Below are positions 24,645 through 33,101 of a stretch of 34,542 nucleotides of DNA, piece after piece; within the stretch, counting starts at the first letter, position 1, and each line of letters opens with the position of its first letter. Made by a program: the position numbers and the translations under genes. Source of the stretch: DATGIQ01 sp035295665. Its GTDB lineage: Bacteria > Planctomycetota > Planctomycetia > Gemmatales > Gemmataceae. The stretch lies in contig DATGIQ010000046.1 of NCBI GenBank assembly GCA_035295665.1, forward strand, positions 1 through 34,542, read 5' to 3'. Below the pieces are notes generated by a model. The model did not search any database. It saw only the letters and a program-made list of their open reading frames with translations, and was not told where the DNA came from.

Positions 24645-25965
24645 CTAGGTCGTCTGCGGTCAAGCGGCGTTTCACCTGCCACGTCTCGGTGTCCATCACT
24701 CGCACCTCCGTTCCCGCGCCGATCCCGACTCTTGGTTGCTTCGTGGCAGCAATTGCTACCGTTTTGCCATCCGGCGCAACGGCTAGCGCAGTCATGAAGA
24801 TGCGTTTCTCTTCGCCCAGCGACCGTTGGAGTTGCCCGGTGGTTGCGTCCCACAGTTTGATGGTGCTGTTCGGAGCCAAACTTTTGTGCGTCTCACCGCC
24901 TCCTTCGAATTCGATGGGATCGTACGTGATACCAATGGTCAGCAGGCTTTTCCCATCGGCACTGTAGACCAGCTGATGGACCGAGGCTTCTTGGTGCACA
25001 ACGACCGGGGTTGGTTCGGGCTGTGGCTTCAATCCATCTGCGGTGGGCGGTTTTTCTGCCGTTGGCGGGCGTGGTTGCTCGACTGCCTGCGACTGGTAGA
25101 GAAGCTCACCGGCAGCCAAAGCGGAAGCAACGAGGGTCAGCACAATCATGGTGATCTTCAGCTTGGCAATTATCATGGATTTCAGCACTTCTTCTGCCAG
25201 GGTGACAACCTTTGTCGAGATCAGGCCTGCCGCTACTGCTTGGGCTGCCGGCAACAGATTGGTTGCGGTTTTGACGGTGGAATGGATCAAGGAAATCGGC
25301 ACACGAGCCGACGCTACACTTTGTGCCAATCGGCCTGCCAACACTCCGGTGGAGAACAGGATGCCGTGGCGGGCAAACCGCTTTGCCAGCAATCCTCGGG
25401 CAGTTGTGAGTCGGCTTGAGAGAGTTCCTTCGGGTATCTTCAGTTGACGGGCCGCTTCCTTACGGGTCTTGCCTTCCAAGTCGCACAGGACGATGGCCAC
25501 CCGGTACTTGTCGGGCAGACTGGCTAGCTCTTGGTCGAGCAAGGCTTCCAAGGCCTGTCCTGCAGGGGCGTGCGTAGCGGCTGGTGGTTCAGGTAATTTC
25601 ATCACCTGCTTCTCGCGCTGGCGGTGTTTCGCGATCATGGTTCTCGCCTTGAGTGCGATGCGGTAGGCGACTCCGTATAGCCAGTTTGGGACCATTTCCC
25701 TCGGAGAAATAGAAGCAGCTTTGCGAGCCAAGACCAAGAACGTTGCTTGAAAGGCATCTTCGGCATCGTGATGGCTGGGCAACATGCGGCGGCACACTCC
25801 CCAAACCGTCGGACCGTGCCGGCGAACAAGGGCTGCGAACGCTGCTTCGTCACGCCACTCGATGAAGCAGCCCAACAATTGCCCATCGGTCAATCCGGCC
25901 TGTTCCTGGCCAAGGGCGACACACCGAAGCTGTTGCATGAATTTGTTTACTTGGCTGGTCGCCAT
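24645..25965 (-). pseudogene. 5' part of sigma-70/WD40 fusion gene (ECF-type), interrupted by IS1380 element
   Basis: About 440 codons of an extracytoplasmic-function sigma factor joined to a sensor. The start at 25965 (MATSQVNKFMQQLR) has GGAGG 9 bases upstream. Region 2 is about 41-110 (FAALVRRHGPTVWGVCRRML, DAEDAFQATFLVLARKA, NWLYGVAYRIALKA); region 4 is about 142-195 (LPDKYRVAIVLCDLEGKTRK, IPEGTLSSRLTTARGLLAKR). A linker and membrane helix (about 268-288) lead to WD40 repeats from about residue 310. The intact protein would be 688 residues. Such fusions are characteristic of planctomycetes and may let an outer propeller control the sigma factor; that mechanism is an inference. The open frame continues into the element in antisense, but that is not gene sequence. 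Confidence 0.88.
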
Positions 25966-26051
25966 GCCCTTGGTCCTCCCCGTCGCATTCACTACGTTCT
26001 ACTTACTATTGCCTGGCTGTGGTCCGTTTCATCGATTTTTCCACTGGGGCG

Positions 26052-26762
26052 TCACGGCACCCACGCCCTAGCTTTGAGCCACGTGACAGCAGCGGACAGG
26101 CTGACGAAGTAGTGAATGTCTCTTGGTGGGTCAAAATCCAGTCTAATATCCGGGTGGATGGCTGTGGTTTTCGCCGTCGCGAAGTCGTCAGTGTTTGAAC
26201 TGACGAACACGCGAAGGCCCGCGAAACCGCCCACGAGCAGCGCGTCCACGAGGCTCACGGCGTGCTCCAGAATAGCCGCGTCCTTGGCCCCTTGGCCTCC
26301 CTTTCTCGCTGGCTTGCGAGCGTTGATGATCCGGTCGATGGCGCGGCTCAATGCATCGCCGTCCTTGTCCAGCAGGATGGACTCGTCGAGAAGATTCTTG
26401 GAGAGCGTTTTTAATCGATCAGGTAGCGTCGCCAGGCCGGCCGGCAGCGGGCCAAGAGCAGGTAAACCGACGAAGGTGCAGGAGGCAGAGACAGCACCGA
26501 CACTGTTGACGGCGTTCTCACAGTCCTGCACGGCCTCATCGATGTGAGCACCCCACTCCGTCGGCGTCGGGCATGCAACGACGAGGTAAACGGCCGGCGG
26601 GTTGCGGGTTGCACGCGTCAGGAGTTCCGTTGCGGCTTCCACATTCCCAGCGGCGTTCCGAAGCGGGGCACGGACGACATCGAGCAGTACGCAGGTGTCG
26701 AGAAAGACGACGGGAGCGACCGCCAGCTTTATATGGGCGGCAGCGGCGGCCACATTGGGCAT
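26052..26762 (-). CDS. PIN-domain RNase-like protein, second gene of a two-gene cassette
   Basis: A 236-residue protein with the pattern of a PIN-type metal-dependent nuclease: VVFLDTCVLLD with Asp at about 22, PTPTEW with Glu at about 69, KDAAILEHAV with Asp at about 161 and VFVSSNTDDF with Asp at about 192-193, so the four acidic residues are present. It is larger than a VapC toxin (about 130 residues) and has a helical middle, like the DUF4935-type PIN group. It starts only 5 bases after the stop of the preceding gene on the same strand, so they are surely co-expressed and perhaps translationally coupled. A ribonuclease role is inferred; whether this is a toxin, a defence effector or something else is open. 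Confidence 0.7.
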   Translation of the reverse strand: MPNVAAAAAHIKLAVAPVVFLDTCVLLDVVRAPLRNAAGNVEAATELLTRATRNPPAVYLVVACPTPTEWGAHIDEAVQDCENAVNSVGAVSASCTFVGLPALGPLPAGLATLPDRLKTLSKNLLDESILLDKDGDALSRAIDRIINARKPARKGGQGAKDAAILEHAVSLVDALLVGGFAGLRVFVSSNTDDFATAKTTAIHPDIRLDFDPPRDIHYFVSLSAAVTWLKARAWVP

Positions 26763-26767
26763 GACGG

Positions 26768-27445
26768 TCAGTTTCCACTGGCCTCGGAATATTCGGCGAG
26801 TAGCGTGGCCTCCCGGACGAAGCGCTCCGTCAGAGTGCAGGCGTCCCCGGACCCCCAGCCATTACTGACGAACCAGTCCATCAGCTCATCTTTGTCGAAA
26901 GCAACGTCTTCCTGAGATGCGGTGACGAGGAACTTCCGCCAAGCGGTTTCCGAAGCCTCAGAAAGCGGGAGTCCTCCGCCGGTCGCAATGTCGCTGAAGG
27001 CGACCAGGGCTGCCATCGTCTTGGGCTGCACACGGCTGTTGGGACCGAGGCGGGGGCGCGTGACTTTGAGGCCGAAGCTATTTGTAGACGGGACGATCAC
27101 GTTCCTGATAACATCGTCAACGACGGCCGCCACTTCCACAGGATCGGCATCGGAAGAGGCATCGAGAAGGGAGTACGTCCCCCCGCGGACCCTGTGTTCT
27201 GACACGCGATTCAAGCAGAGCAGAAGGCGCGGGCCGCCCTCGGGGCCGCCGACGAAGCAGAGAACCCTATTCCTCTGGTAGGGGTGCCAGTTCATCTTCT
27301 TTTCCGCTGCCGCATCGCGCTCGAAGCCCTTGTTCTTGAGCCTGGCCTCAAGGTCTTCAAGCATCGAGGTGATCTGCTCGGCTTTCCCCTCGATGAGGAT
27401 TCTCCGCCAGGAAGCGATCAGATCAACCGCTTGGACGCCGTCCAT
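26768..27445 (-). CDS. Unknown protein, first gene of the PIN cassette
   Basis: A 225-residue protein I do not recognise. The start at 27445 (MDGVQAVDLIASWRRIL) is set by AAGGAG 6 bases before ATG. The N-terminal third is helical and charged (AEQITSMLEDLEARLKNKG). The middle has a glycine-containing beta segment (RVLCFVGGPEGGPRLLLCLN) and RVRGGTYSLLDASS. The C-terminal 60 residues are acidic and helical (DELMDWFVSNGWGSGDACTL). There is no signal peptide or membrane segment, so it is cytoplasmic. Placed first in the cassette, it could be an antitoxin, a regulator or a substrate adaptor for the PIN protein; none of these is shown by the sequence. Confidence 0.7.
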   Translation of the reverse strand: MDGVQAVDLIASWRRILIEGKAEQITSMLEDLEARLKNKGFERDAAAEKKMNWHPYQRNRVLCFVGGPEGGPRLLLCLNRVSEHRVRGGTYSLLDASSDADPVEVAAVVDDVIRNVIVPSTNSFGLKVTRPRLGPNSRVQPKTMAALVAFSDIATGGGLPLSEASETAWRKFLVTASQEDVAFDKDELMDWFVSNGWGSGDACTLTERFVREATLLAEYSEASGN

Positions 27446-27799
27446 CCTAGGCTCCTTCGGGTCGGGCGCAAGACACGGCACAACTCTCCAATTGTGATTG
27501 TTCCGCATGCCGGGCTTCCGGTCAAGCTGCGAGGGAACAGCCGCGCGCCGAGTTCACGGAAGCTGTAGATGGCCCTGTGCCCCTCCCCGTCATAGGCCAC
27601 GCCAGCCCTGAAACAAGGTCGTTTAGGCGGTGTCGGCCTGCGGCTACGGGAACGACGAGCGCAGAAGGACGAAGGAGGCGAGTTCTACTGACACCTCGTG
27701 AAATCGATCGGAAGGACCGCCCTGGAGGAACATGGAAGCTGCCGGCCACTGCTCCAGCCAGTACATCTGGCGAGAAGGCCGATGCCGTCGAGGGACTGT
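27446..27799. other. Stretch between PIN cassette and IS5 remnant; gene fragments only
   Basis: No intact gene. On the minus strand a frame near 27540-27600 reads AYDGEGHRAIYSFRELGARL, which looks protein-like but has no upstream part. Another, near 27645-27770, reads MYWLEQWPAASMFLQGG and continues to a stop. Both could be debris of genes broken when the IS5-type element arrived. The promoter of the PIN cassette should also be here but I find no clear boxes. Confidence 0.3.
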
Positions 27800-28201
27800 T
27801 CTAAGGAGGCGAGCGGCCGCAGGATGTCTCATGCGACTGTCGGCATCGGCAGTTGCATCCCGGTCGGCATTCTGGCTGGTGATAATCGCCGCCGTCGGGC
27901 GTGGGCTTTCCCAGCTGCCTCGCGCACCCGGCCATGCAGGGTGTGATGAATGCGTTCCCACAAGCCGCGGCTGCGCCAGCGGCAAAACTGGGAAGAAACC
28001 GTGCCCCAGGGGGGGAAAGTCGTGGGCCAGTAGGCGCCATTGACAGCCGGTACGCAAAATGTAGAAGATGGCATCGACGATGTCCCGCGGGGCGACGGTG
28101 CGTGGTCGGCCCGGTCTATTCCACCGCCGTTTGGGGAACAGCGGGCGAATCACGTGCCATTGGTCATCCGTGACGTCGCTGGGATATTTATTGGTCCTCA
28201 T
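27800..28201 (-). pseudogene. IS5-type transposase remnant, frameshifted and 3'-truncated
   Basis: Starting at the ATG at 28201 the frame reads MRTNKYPSDVTDDQWHVIRP, then RPRTVAPRDIVDAIFYILRT and GCQWRLLAHDFPP, the N-terminal DUF4096-type part of an IS5-family transposase. At a run of seven C's near 28012-28018 the frame shifts by one base and resumes as PWGTVSSQFCRWRSRGLWER in another frame. It shifts again after REAAGK, where SPRPTAAIITSQN matches the usual TAAIIDSQ block. After that, similarity fades and the second and third catalytic residues are absent. It cannot be active. No terminal repeats were found. Confidence 0.75.
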
Positions 28202-28552
28202 GCCCGTATAATACGGCGGAGGTCCATTTGCAAACTTCCTCTCAGGCACGAGTGGGAGCGCCGGGCGAATATCTTCTGCGAGATGACACAGGGGCAGTGA
28301 TAGCATTCACTGCAGGACATACCTATGTGGGAAGCGGGACCTTGAACTTGGGCGGGGAAGGGTGGAAGGTGGTCAATGGGATTATTACCGAAGCTCGCGA
28401 CAAATAATACCCTATCTGCGTTGCCCGCCCCGCCTGCGGGTCGAAACGGGCGTGCTGCTGGCGGACCTGGGCGATGAATTCTTCGAGCTTGCGCTGTACC
28501 GCTTCGCGCTGGTCGGGCGTGAGCTTAGGTGTGATGAAATCGGGGCCGCACC
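28202..28552. other. Gene-free stretch between IS5 remnant and esterase
   Basis: A perfect 7-bp stem, GCAGTGA/TCACTGC with loop TAGCAT, lies at 28294-28313. Near 28415-28550 the minus strand reads ITPKLTPDQREAVQRKLEEF and continues IAQVRQQHARFDPQAG, a protein-like piece without a start or a recognisable end; it faces the esterase start and may be the stump of a gene removed by rearrangement. The rest shows nothing I can support. Confidence 0.35.
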
Positions 28553-29464
28553 TTGATTTGTGCGTTGACCATGCTTCCGTTCTTGAACGCGGGCACTCAG
28601 CCCCTCCAACCGGGAGACACCACGCGCTCGCTCCAGGTAGACCGGCGCACCCGCACCTACCTGGTCCACGTTCCGAAATCTTATGATGGCACCAAGCCAT
28701 ACCCGGTGGTACTGGCCTTCCACGGCGGCGGCAGCAATGCGGAACAGATGGTCCGGTTCTGTGGCCTGAGCGAGAAGGCCGATCGAGCAGGCTTCCTTGT
28801 CGTCTATCCAAATGGCACCGGATTGCTGACGACCATGCTGACGTGGAATGGCGGCAACTGTTGTGGCTTTGCCATGCAGCACCAGGTCGATGATGTGGCC
28901 TTCATTCGCGCCCTGCTCGATGATCTGGAGTCCGCGATCAAGGTGGATCGCCGGCGGATTTACGCCACGGGCATGTCCAATGGAGCGATCCTGACTTACC
29001 GGCTGGCCTCCGAGCTTTCGGATCGAATTGCCGCTGTCGCGCCGGTGGCCGGACCGATGGGCACGGAGACGTGCGCTCCCCAGCGTTCGGTGCCGGTGAT
29101 TCATTTTCACGGTACCAACGATGAATTCGCTCCCTTCCAGGGAGGGCACGGGCCAAAAAGCATGTCGGGTACAAATTTCTACTCCGTAGACCATTCGATC
29201 CGTGCCTGGATCAAAGCGAACCGCTGCCCCGATCAGCCGCTCGTGGTCCGGGAGCCCGACCAGGCCAAGGACGGCACGGCGGTCGTCCGGAAAACCTACG
29301 GACCGGGAACGGATGGGTCCGAGGTTGTCCTCGAGGTGATCGAAGGCGGCGGCCACACCTGGCCCGGCCGGCAGCCGCCGCTGAAGTTTCTCGGCAAATC
29401 TACCAAAAACGTGTCGGCCAACGACCTGATGTGGGAATTCTTCCAGCGGCATCCCATGAAGTAG
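28553..29464 (+). CDS. PHB-depolymerase-like secreted esterase
   Basis: A 303-residue alpha/beta hydrolase of the polyhydroxybutyrate depolymerase / feruloyl esterase (LpqC-type) family. The oxyanion block is LAFHGGGSNAEQM about 54-66, the nucleophile is Ser 142 in ATGMSNGA, Asp 190 is in HFHGTNDEF, and His 268 is in GGGHTWPG. All three catalytic residues are present. A short hydrophobic N-terminus (ICALTMLPFLNAG) suggests export. The start is uncertain: TTG at 28553 gives most of the hydrophobic run, ATG at 28571 starts within it, and neither has a clear ribosome site; an upstream TGA blocks extension. The true 5' end may have been lost in a rearrangement. Substrate is probably an ester polymer or plant-type ester. 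Confidence 0.85.
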   Translation: MICALTMLPFLNAGTQPLQPGDTTRSLQVDRRTRTYLVHVPKSYDGTKPYPVVLAFHGGGSNAEQMVRFCGLSEKADRAGFLVVYPNGTGLLTTMLTWNGGNCCGFAMQHQVDDVAFIRALLDDLESAIKVDRRRIYATGMSNGAILTYRLASELSDRIAAVAPVAGPMGTETCAPQRSVPVIHFHGTNDEFAPFQGGHGPKSMSGTNFYSVDHSIRAWIKANRCPDQPLVVREPDQAKDGTAVVRKTYGPGTDGSEVVLEVIEGGGHTWPGRQPPLKFLGKSTKNVSANDLMWEFFQRHPMK

Positions 29465-29475
29465 CCGCAGCCCAA

Positions 29476-30387
29476 TCACGCTCCGGGCGGTAACACCTTC
29501 GCCGGTCGGAGAAGCCGCTCCCTGGGATCGGCAGCCGCCACCGCTACCAAGGTCTTCGCTGAGTCGAAAACGGCCACGTCTATTGCGGTCGGAGATGAGC
29601 CCTCCAACATGGTAGAGTCAGGTACGCTCACTCGTTGTCCCTGGCGAAGGCGATGTACGTCCCTCTGCTCGAGGATCACATGCGGCAACTCTGCCACGGC
29701 CGCGGATAGCGGTAAGAGGGCAGCGTACACGGTGGCGCGGTCGGAATCCAGCGAAAGGGCCGAGGCGGCGTCGAACAGCCCGATGCGCGTGCGGCGCAGC
29801 TGATCTACCAGCGCCCCGCAGCCGAGTCTTTTCCCGAGATCCCGAGCCAACGAGCGAATATAGGTTCCCTTGCCGCACCGCACCAGGAGTTCCAGGTGTG
29901 GATAGTCATAGGTAAGCAGATCGAGCGTCGTGATGTGAACCGGGCGGGGCTCGAGCGAAACCTCGTGTCCCCGCCGCGCCAGGTCGTAAGCGCGCCGGCC
30001 GGATACCTTCGCAGCCGAATGCGCCGGCGGCACTTGCACGATCGTGCCTACAAATCCTTGCAGGCAAGCGGCAATCTGTGCCCGATCCGGCGGCTGCGCC
30101 ACCGCAACGGCCTCGATGGTGCCATCGGCGTCGTCGGTGGTGCTGGTGGCCCCCAGGCGCAGCACCGCATGATAGGTTTTCTCCATGCGCTGCACGTATT
30201 CCACCAGCCGCGTCGCCACACCGACACACACGACCAGCACTCCGGTTGCCAACGGATCCAGGGTGCCGGCGTGCCCGAGGCGCGTGCCCGCCGCAAACCA
30301 CTGTTGGGCGTGATCGACTACCTGCCGCGAAGTCAGGCCGGACGGCTTGTCCAGCACGAGCAGGCCATGGCACGCAGGGGGCTTCAT
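29476..30387 (-). CDS. truB: tRNA pseudouridine(55) synthase TruB
   Basis: A 303-residue TruB, which makes pseudouridine at position 55 in the T-loop of tRNAs. The N-terminal block HGLLVLDKPSGLTS is the family start; the catalytic Asp lies in GHAGTLDPLATGVL at about residue 44; KTYHAVLRLG, PPAHSAAKVSGRRAYDLAR and RCGKGTYIRSLARDLG follow in the usual order. The start at 30387 (MKPPACHG) is the likely one, with a GGAGGAGG run about 12 bases upstream; an ATG at 30399 directly after that run is too close to it. It ends 11 bases from the convergent esterase gene. In many bacteria truB sits with rbfA and infB, but not here. Confidence 0.93.
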   Translation of the reverse strand: MKPPACHGLLVLDKPSGLTSRQVVDHAQQWFAAGTRLGHAGTLDPLATGVLVVCVGVATRLVEYVQRMEKTYHAVLRLGATSTTDDADGTIEAVAVAQPPDRAQIAACLQGFVGTIVQVPPAHSAAKVSGRRAYDLARRGHEVSLEPRPVHITTLDLLTYDYPHLELLVRCGKGTYIRSLARDLGKRLGCGALVDQLRRTRIGLFDAASALSLDSDRATVYAALLPLSAAVAELPHVILEQRDVHRLRQGQRVSVPDSTMLEGSSPTAIDVAVFDSAKTLVAVAAADPRERLLRPAKVLPPGA

Positions 30388-30529
30388 GAAAGGCAACATC
30401 CTCCTCCGAATAACGGCCGCAAGACCAGTGGGCCGAACGCAGTATAATGAATCGGCACCGAAACATCTAATTTGAGACAGCTCCTGACGCAAATGGGTTC
30501 GGTATCACCCCTGGGGAGAAAAACAGCTT
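30388..30529. promoter_or_regulatory. Divergent truB / lipid-kinase promoter region
   Basis: A perfect TATAAT (30443-30448) stands on the plus strand and could be the -10 box for the lipid kinase gene; no good -35 lies 16-18 bases before it. The overlapping AGTATA reads TATACT on the minus strand and could serve truB. The 142 bases hold no gene. Confidence 0.35.
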
Positions 30530-31501
30530 GTGAGAGAAGCGGACGTCTGCGTCATCTTCAATGCCGTCGCGGGGCGTGGGCGCGCCCGGCAGCGGATCGA
30601 GAGTCTGCGGCGGAGCCTGGGCGCGCGTGCCCTGTTTATGCCGACGCGCGCCCAGGGCCATGCGGAAGAATTGGCGTGCGAAGCCGCGACCAATGGGTTC
30701 GCCATTGTGGGGGCTGCCGGCGGCGACGGGACGGTACACGAGGTTGCCAACGGCTTGCTGCGGGCGGCTCGACCCGAAGTCGCACTGGCCGTCTTTCCAG
30801 TCGGTTCGGCCAACGATTATGCCCATAGCCTGGACTTGGCCCCCGGATGGTGGTTACGTGGCGATCCGACAGCCCACACGCGGACTGTGGACGTCGGGCA
30901 AGTGAGGACAAACGATGGCCGGGCGCGATATTTTGTGAACGGGGCGGGAATCGGTTTCAACGGCGCCGTGACGTTGGAATCGCAGCGTATTCGCCGGCTT
31001 CAAGGAGTCTGGCTCTACAGCCTGGCGCTCTTCCGCGCATTCTGTCGTCGCTTCACGGCCCCGGTCATGACGATCGAGATGGACGGCTGCGAACAGCGAC
31101 TGCCAACCCTTGCGCTCAGTGTGGCGATTGGCCGTCGCGAGGGAAATTTTGTGCTGGCGCCCCACGCCGTGGTCGATGATGGGCTCTTTGATTATTTGCA
31201 CGTTGGCCAGCTAAGGCGGTGGGAGCTGTTCCGCTATTTTCCGGGCATGCTCACCGGCGATCTGCCGACCGACCATCCCGCGATCCGGGTCGGTCGCTGC
31301 CGTCATGTCCGTGTCCAGGCCGACACGCCGCTCATCGTCCACCTTGACGGGGAACTGTTCAGCCGGCCGGAAGAGAACCGCCGGGATCTCGATATCCGCA
31401 TTCTTCCGGCTACCCTGGCCGTTCAAACTTGTCGACCGACCGAGAGCGGCCGGCATGGCCATGAGAGTACGCTCGGCCGCGGTTGCCGCGGCGAGGAATA
31501 A
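30530..31501 (+). CDS. Diacylglycerol-kinase-family lipid kinase (YegS/DagK-like)
   Basis: A 323-residue lipid kinase of the DAGK catalytic family. It opens with CVIFNAVAGRGRARQRI (the family has NPxxG here), and the nucleotide-binding hallmark GAAGGDGTVHEVANGLL lies at about 61-77. PVGSANDYAHSLDL follows and the second domain has VNGAGIGFNGAV and HLDGE near the end, all normal for YegS-like enzymes. The start is GTG at 30530 with GGGGAG upstream. It should phosphorylate diacylglycerol or a related lipid at the inner membrane surface. Glycerol kinase follows 85 bases downstream on the same strand, so both may serve glycerolipid turnover. Confidence 0.88.
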   Translation: MREADVCVIFNAVAGRGRARQRIESLRRSLGARALFMPTRAQGHAEELACEAATNGFAIVGAAGGDGTVHEVANGLLRAARPEVALAVFPVGSANDYAHSLDLAPGWWLRGDPTAHTRTVDVGQVRTNDGRARYFVNGAGIGFNGAVTLESQRIRRLQGVWLYSLALFRAFCRRFTAPVMTIEMDGCEQRLPTLALSVAIGRREGNFVLAPHAVVDDGLFDYLHVGQLRRWELFRYFPGMLTGDLPTDHPAIRVGRCRHVRVQADTPLIVHLDGELFSRPEENRRDLDIRILPATLAVQTCRPTESGRHGHESTLGRGCRGEE

Positions 31502-31586
31502 TCGGGACAATGAGATGGATCGTAGGGTAGGGGAGTGCGTCCTTCGTGATCTCCCCGCCGGTTCGGTTTCAGCGAGGATCACGGTC

Positions 31587-33101
31587 ATGGCGTCTTCTCA
31601 TGTCTTGGCGATTGATCAAGGCACCACCAGCACCCGGGCCGTCGTGTACGATGGGTCGGGTCACTGCGTTGGCAGCGCCGCCCAAGAATTGACCCAGCAT
31701 TATCCGCAGCCGGGCTGGGTCGAGCATGATGCGGAGGAAATCTGGCAATCCGTCGCCGCCGTGGTGCCCCGGGCCCTGGCGGCCGCAGGGGTCACGGCCC
31801 GCGATCTTGCAGGCATCGGCGTGACCAATCAACGGGAAACGGGAGTGATCTGGGAGCGCAGCACAGGCAAGCCGGCCGCGCGGGCTCTGGTTTGGCAAGA
31901 TCGGCGAACGGCCGACTTTTGCCGGCAGCATCAGGCGGACGAATCCTGGATCACGGCCCGGACGGGGCTGGTGCTCGATCCGTACTTTTCCGCGACCAAG
32001 ATCCATTGGCTGCTGGAGCACGATTCCCAGCTGCGTACCCGTGCCGAGGCTGGAAAGCTGGCGTGGGGAACCATCGACAGTTTCTTGATTTGGCGCCTCA
32101 CCGCCGGCACAGTCCATGCGACCGATGTGAGCAATGCCTCGCGGACCCTCTTACTGAACTTGCAAAGCGGTGCCTGGGATGAGGAGTTGTGTCGTTATTT
32201 TGGCGTGCCCCGATCTCTCCTGGCGGAGGTCCGGCCGAGCGCGGGGAATTTCGGCGCGACATCTGGCTTGGCGTTCCTTCCCGATGGCGTGCCGATCACC
32301 GGCGTGGCGGGGGACCAACAGGCTGCCCTGTTCGGTCAACGCGCCTTTGCGGTGGGCGATGCCAAGTGCACCTATGGTACGGGAGCTTTCTTCCTTTCCC
32401 ATACCGGCAGTCGGCCGATTTTCTCCAAGCACCGCCTGCTCACCACGTTTGCTGCCACAGTGGATGAGCGGCCACAGTATGCCCTCGAAGGGAGCATTTT
32501 CATTGCGGGCGCGGCCGTGCAATGGCTGCGCGACGGCCTGAAACTTTTTGACACGGCGGACGCTGTGGAAGCGCTCGCAGCCCGGTCGGATGCAGCGCAG
32601 TCGGTCCTTTTTGTACCGGCATTAGTAGGGTTAGGAGCACCGTATTGGGTGCCGGAAGCCCAGGGAGTTCTGTTCGGCTTAACGCGCGGAACGACAGCTG
32701 CCGAGCTGGCCCGTGCGGCCCTCGAAGGAGTCGCCTTTCAGGTGGCCGACCTGGTGAACGCGGTGGCCGGCGATGCCGGCCAGCCTCTGCTGAATTTGCG
32801 CGTCGATGGCGGCATGGCCCGCAACGCCTGGTTCATGCAATGCCAGGCCGACCTCCTCGGCCTGCCAGTCTTGCAAGCCGCCCACAGCGAATCCACCGCG
32901 CTGGGAGCCGCCTTCCTGGCTGGCCTGCGTGCCGGCCTTTGGCCGGACCTCGACAGTTTGCGCCGCCTTCCCCAAGAGGGAAGACAATTTGAGCCACGCT
33001 TACCTGCCGAGCAGCGCCAGCACCGCCTGGCCGAATGGCGACGGGCCGTTCAGGCCGTGATCGAGTTCTATACTCCTTATGAAGGAGCCGGTCGTCCATA
33101 G
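31587..33101 (+). CDS. glpK: Glycerol kinase
   Basis: A 504-residue FGGY-family kinase that converts glycerol and ATP to glycerol 3-phosphate. The start at 31587 (MASSHVLAIDQGTTSTRAVV) is preferred; the frame is open upstream through the end of the previous gene. Hallmarks are DQGTTS about 10-15, GVTNQRETGVIWERSTGKP near 82-100, WQDRRT, GVAGDQQAALFGQ about 239-251 and the FGGY signature region YWVPEAQGVLFGLTRGTT. Length matches E. coli GlpK (502 residues). The stop codon lies inside a 51-bp palindrome (33087-33137). No glpF or glpD is in view. Confidence 0.95.
   Translation: MASSHVLAIDQGTTSTRAVVYDGSGHCVGSAAQELTQHYPQPGWVEHDAEEIWQSVAAVVPRALAAAGVTARDLAGIGVTNQRETGVIWERSTGKPAARALVWQDRRTADFCRQHQADESWITARTGLVLDPYFSATKIHWLLEHDSQLRTRAEAGKLAWGTIDSFLIWRLTAGTVHATDVSNASRTLLLNLQSGAWDEELCRYFGVPRSLLAEVRPSAGNFGATSGLAFLPDGVPITGVAGDQQAALFGQRAFAVGDAKCTYGTGAFFLSHTGSRPIFSKHRLLTTFAATVDERPQYALEGSIFIAGAAVQWLRDGLKLFDTADAVEALAARSDAAQSVLFVPALVGLGAPYWVPEAQGVLFGLTRGTTAAELARAALEGVAFQVADLVNAVAGDAGQPLLNLRVDGGMARNAWFMQCQADLLGLPVLQAAHSESTALGAAFLAGLRAGLWPDLDSLRRLPQEGRQFEPRLPAEQRQHRLAEWRRAVQAVIEFYTPYEGAGRP

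Noticed and set aside
23410..25992. An 860-codon open frame on the minus strand
   Set aside because: It is a chimera: the sigma/WD40 start up to 24645, then antisense IS1380 transposase to 23410. The second part is not a gene.
28412..29479. A 355-codon minus-strand open frame
   Set aside because: It is antisense to the esterase, whose catalytic Ser, Asp and His are all on the plus strand; only its last part near 28415-28550 looks protein-like.
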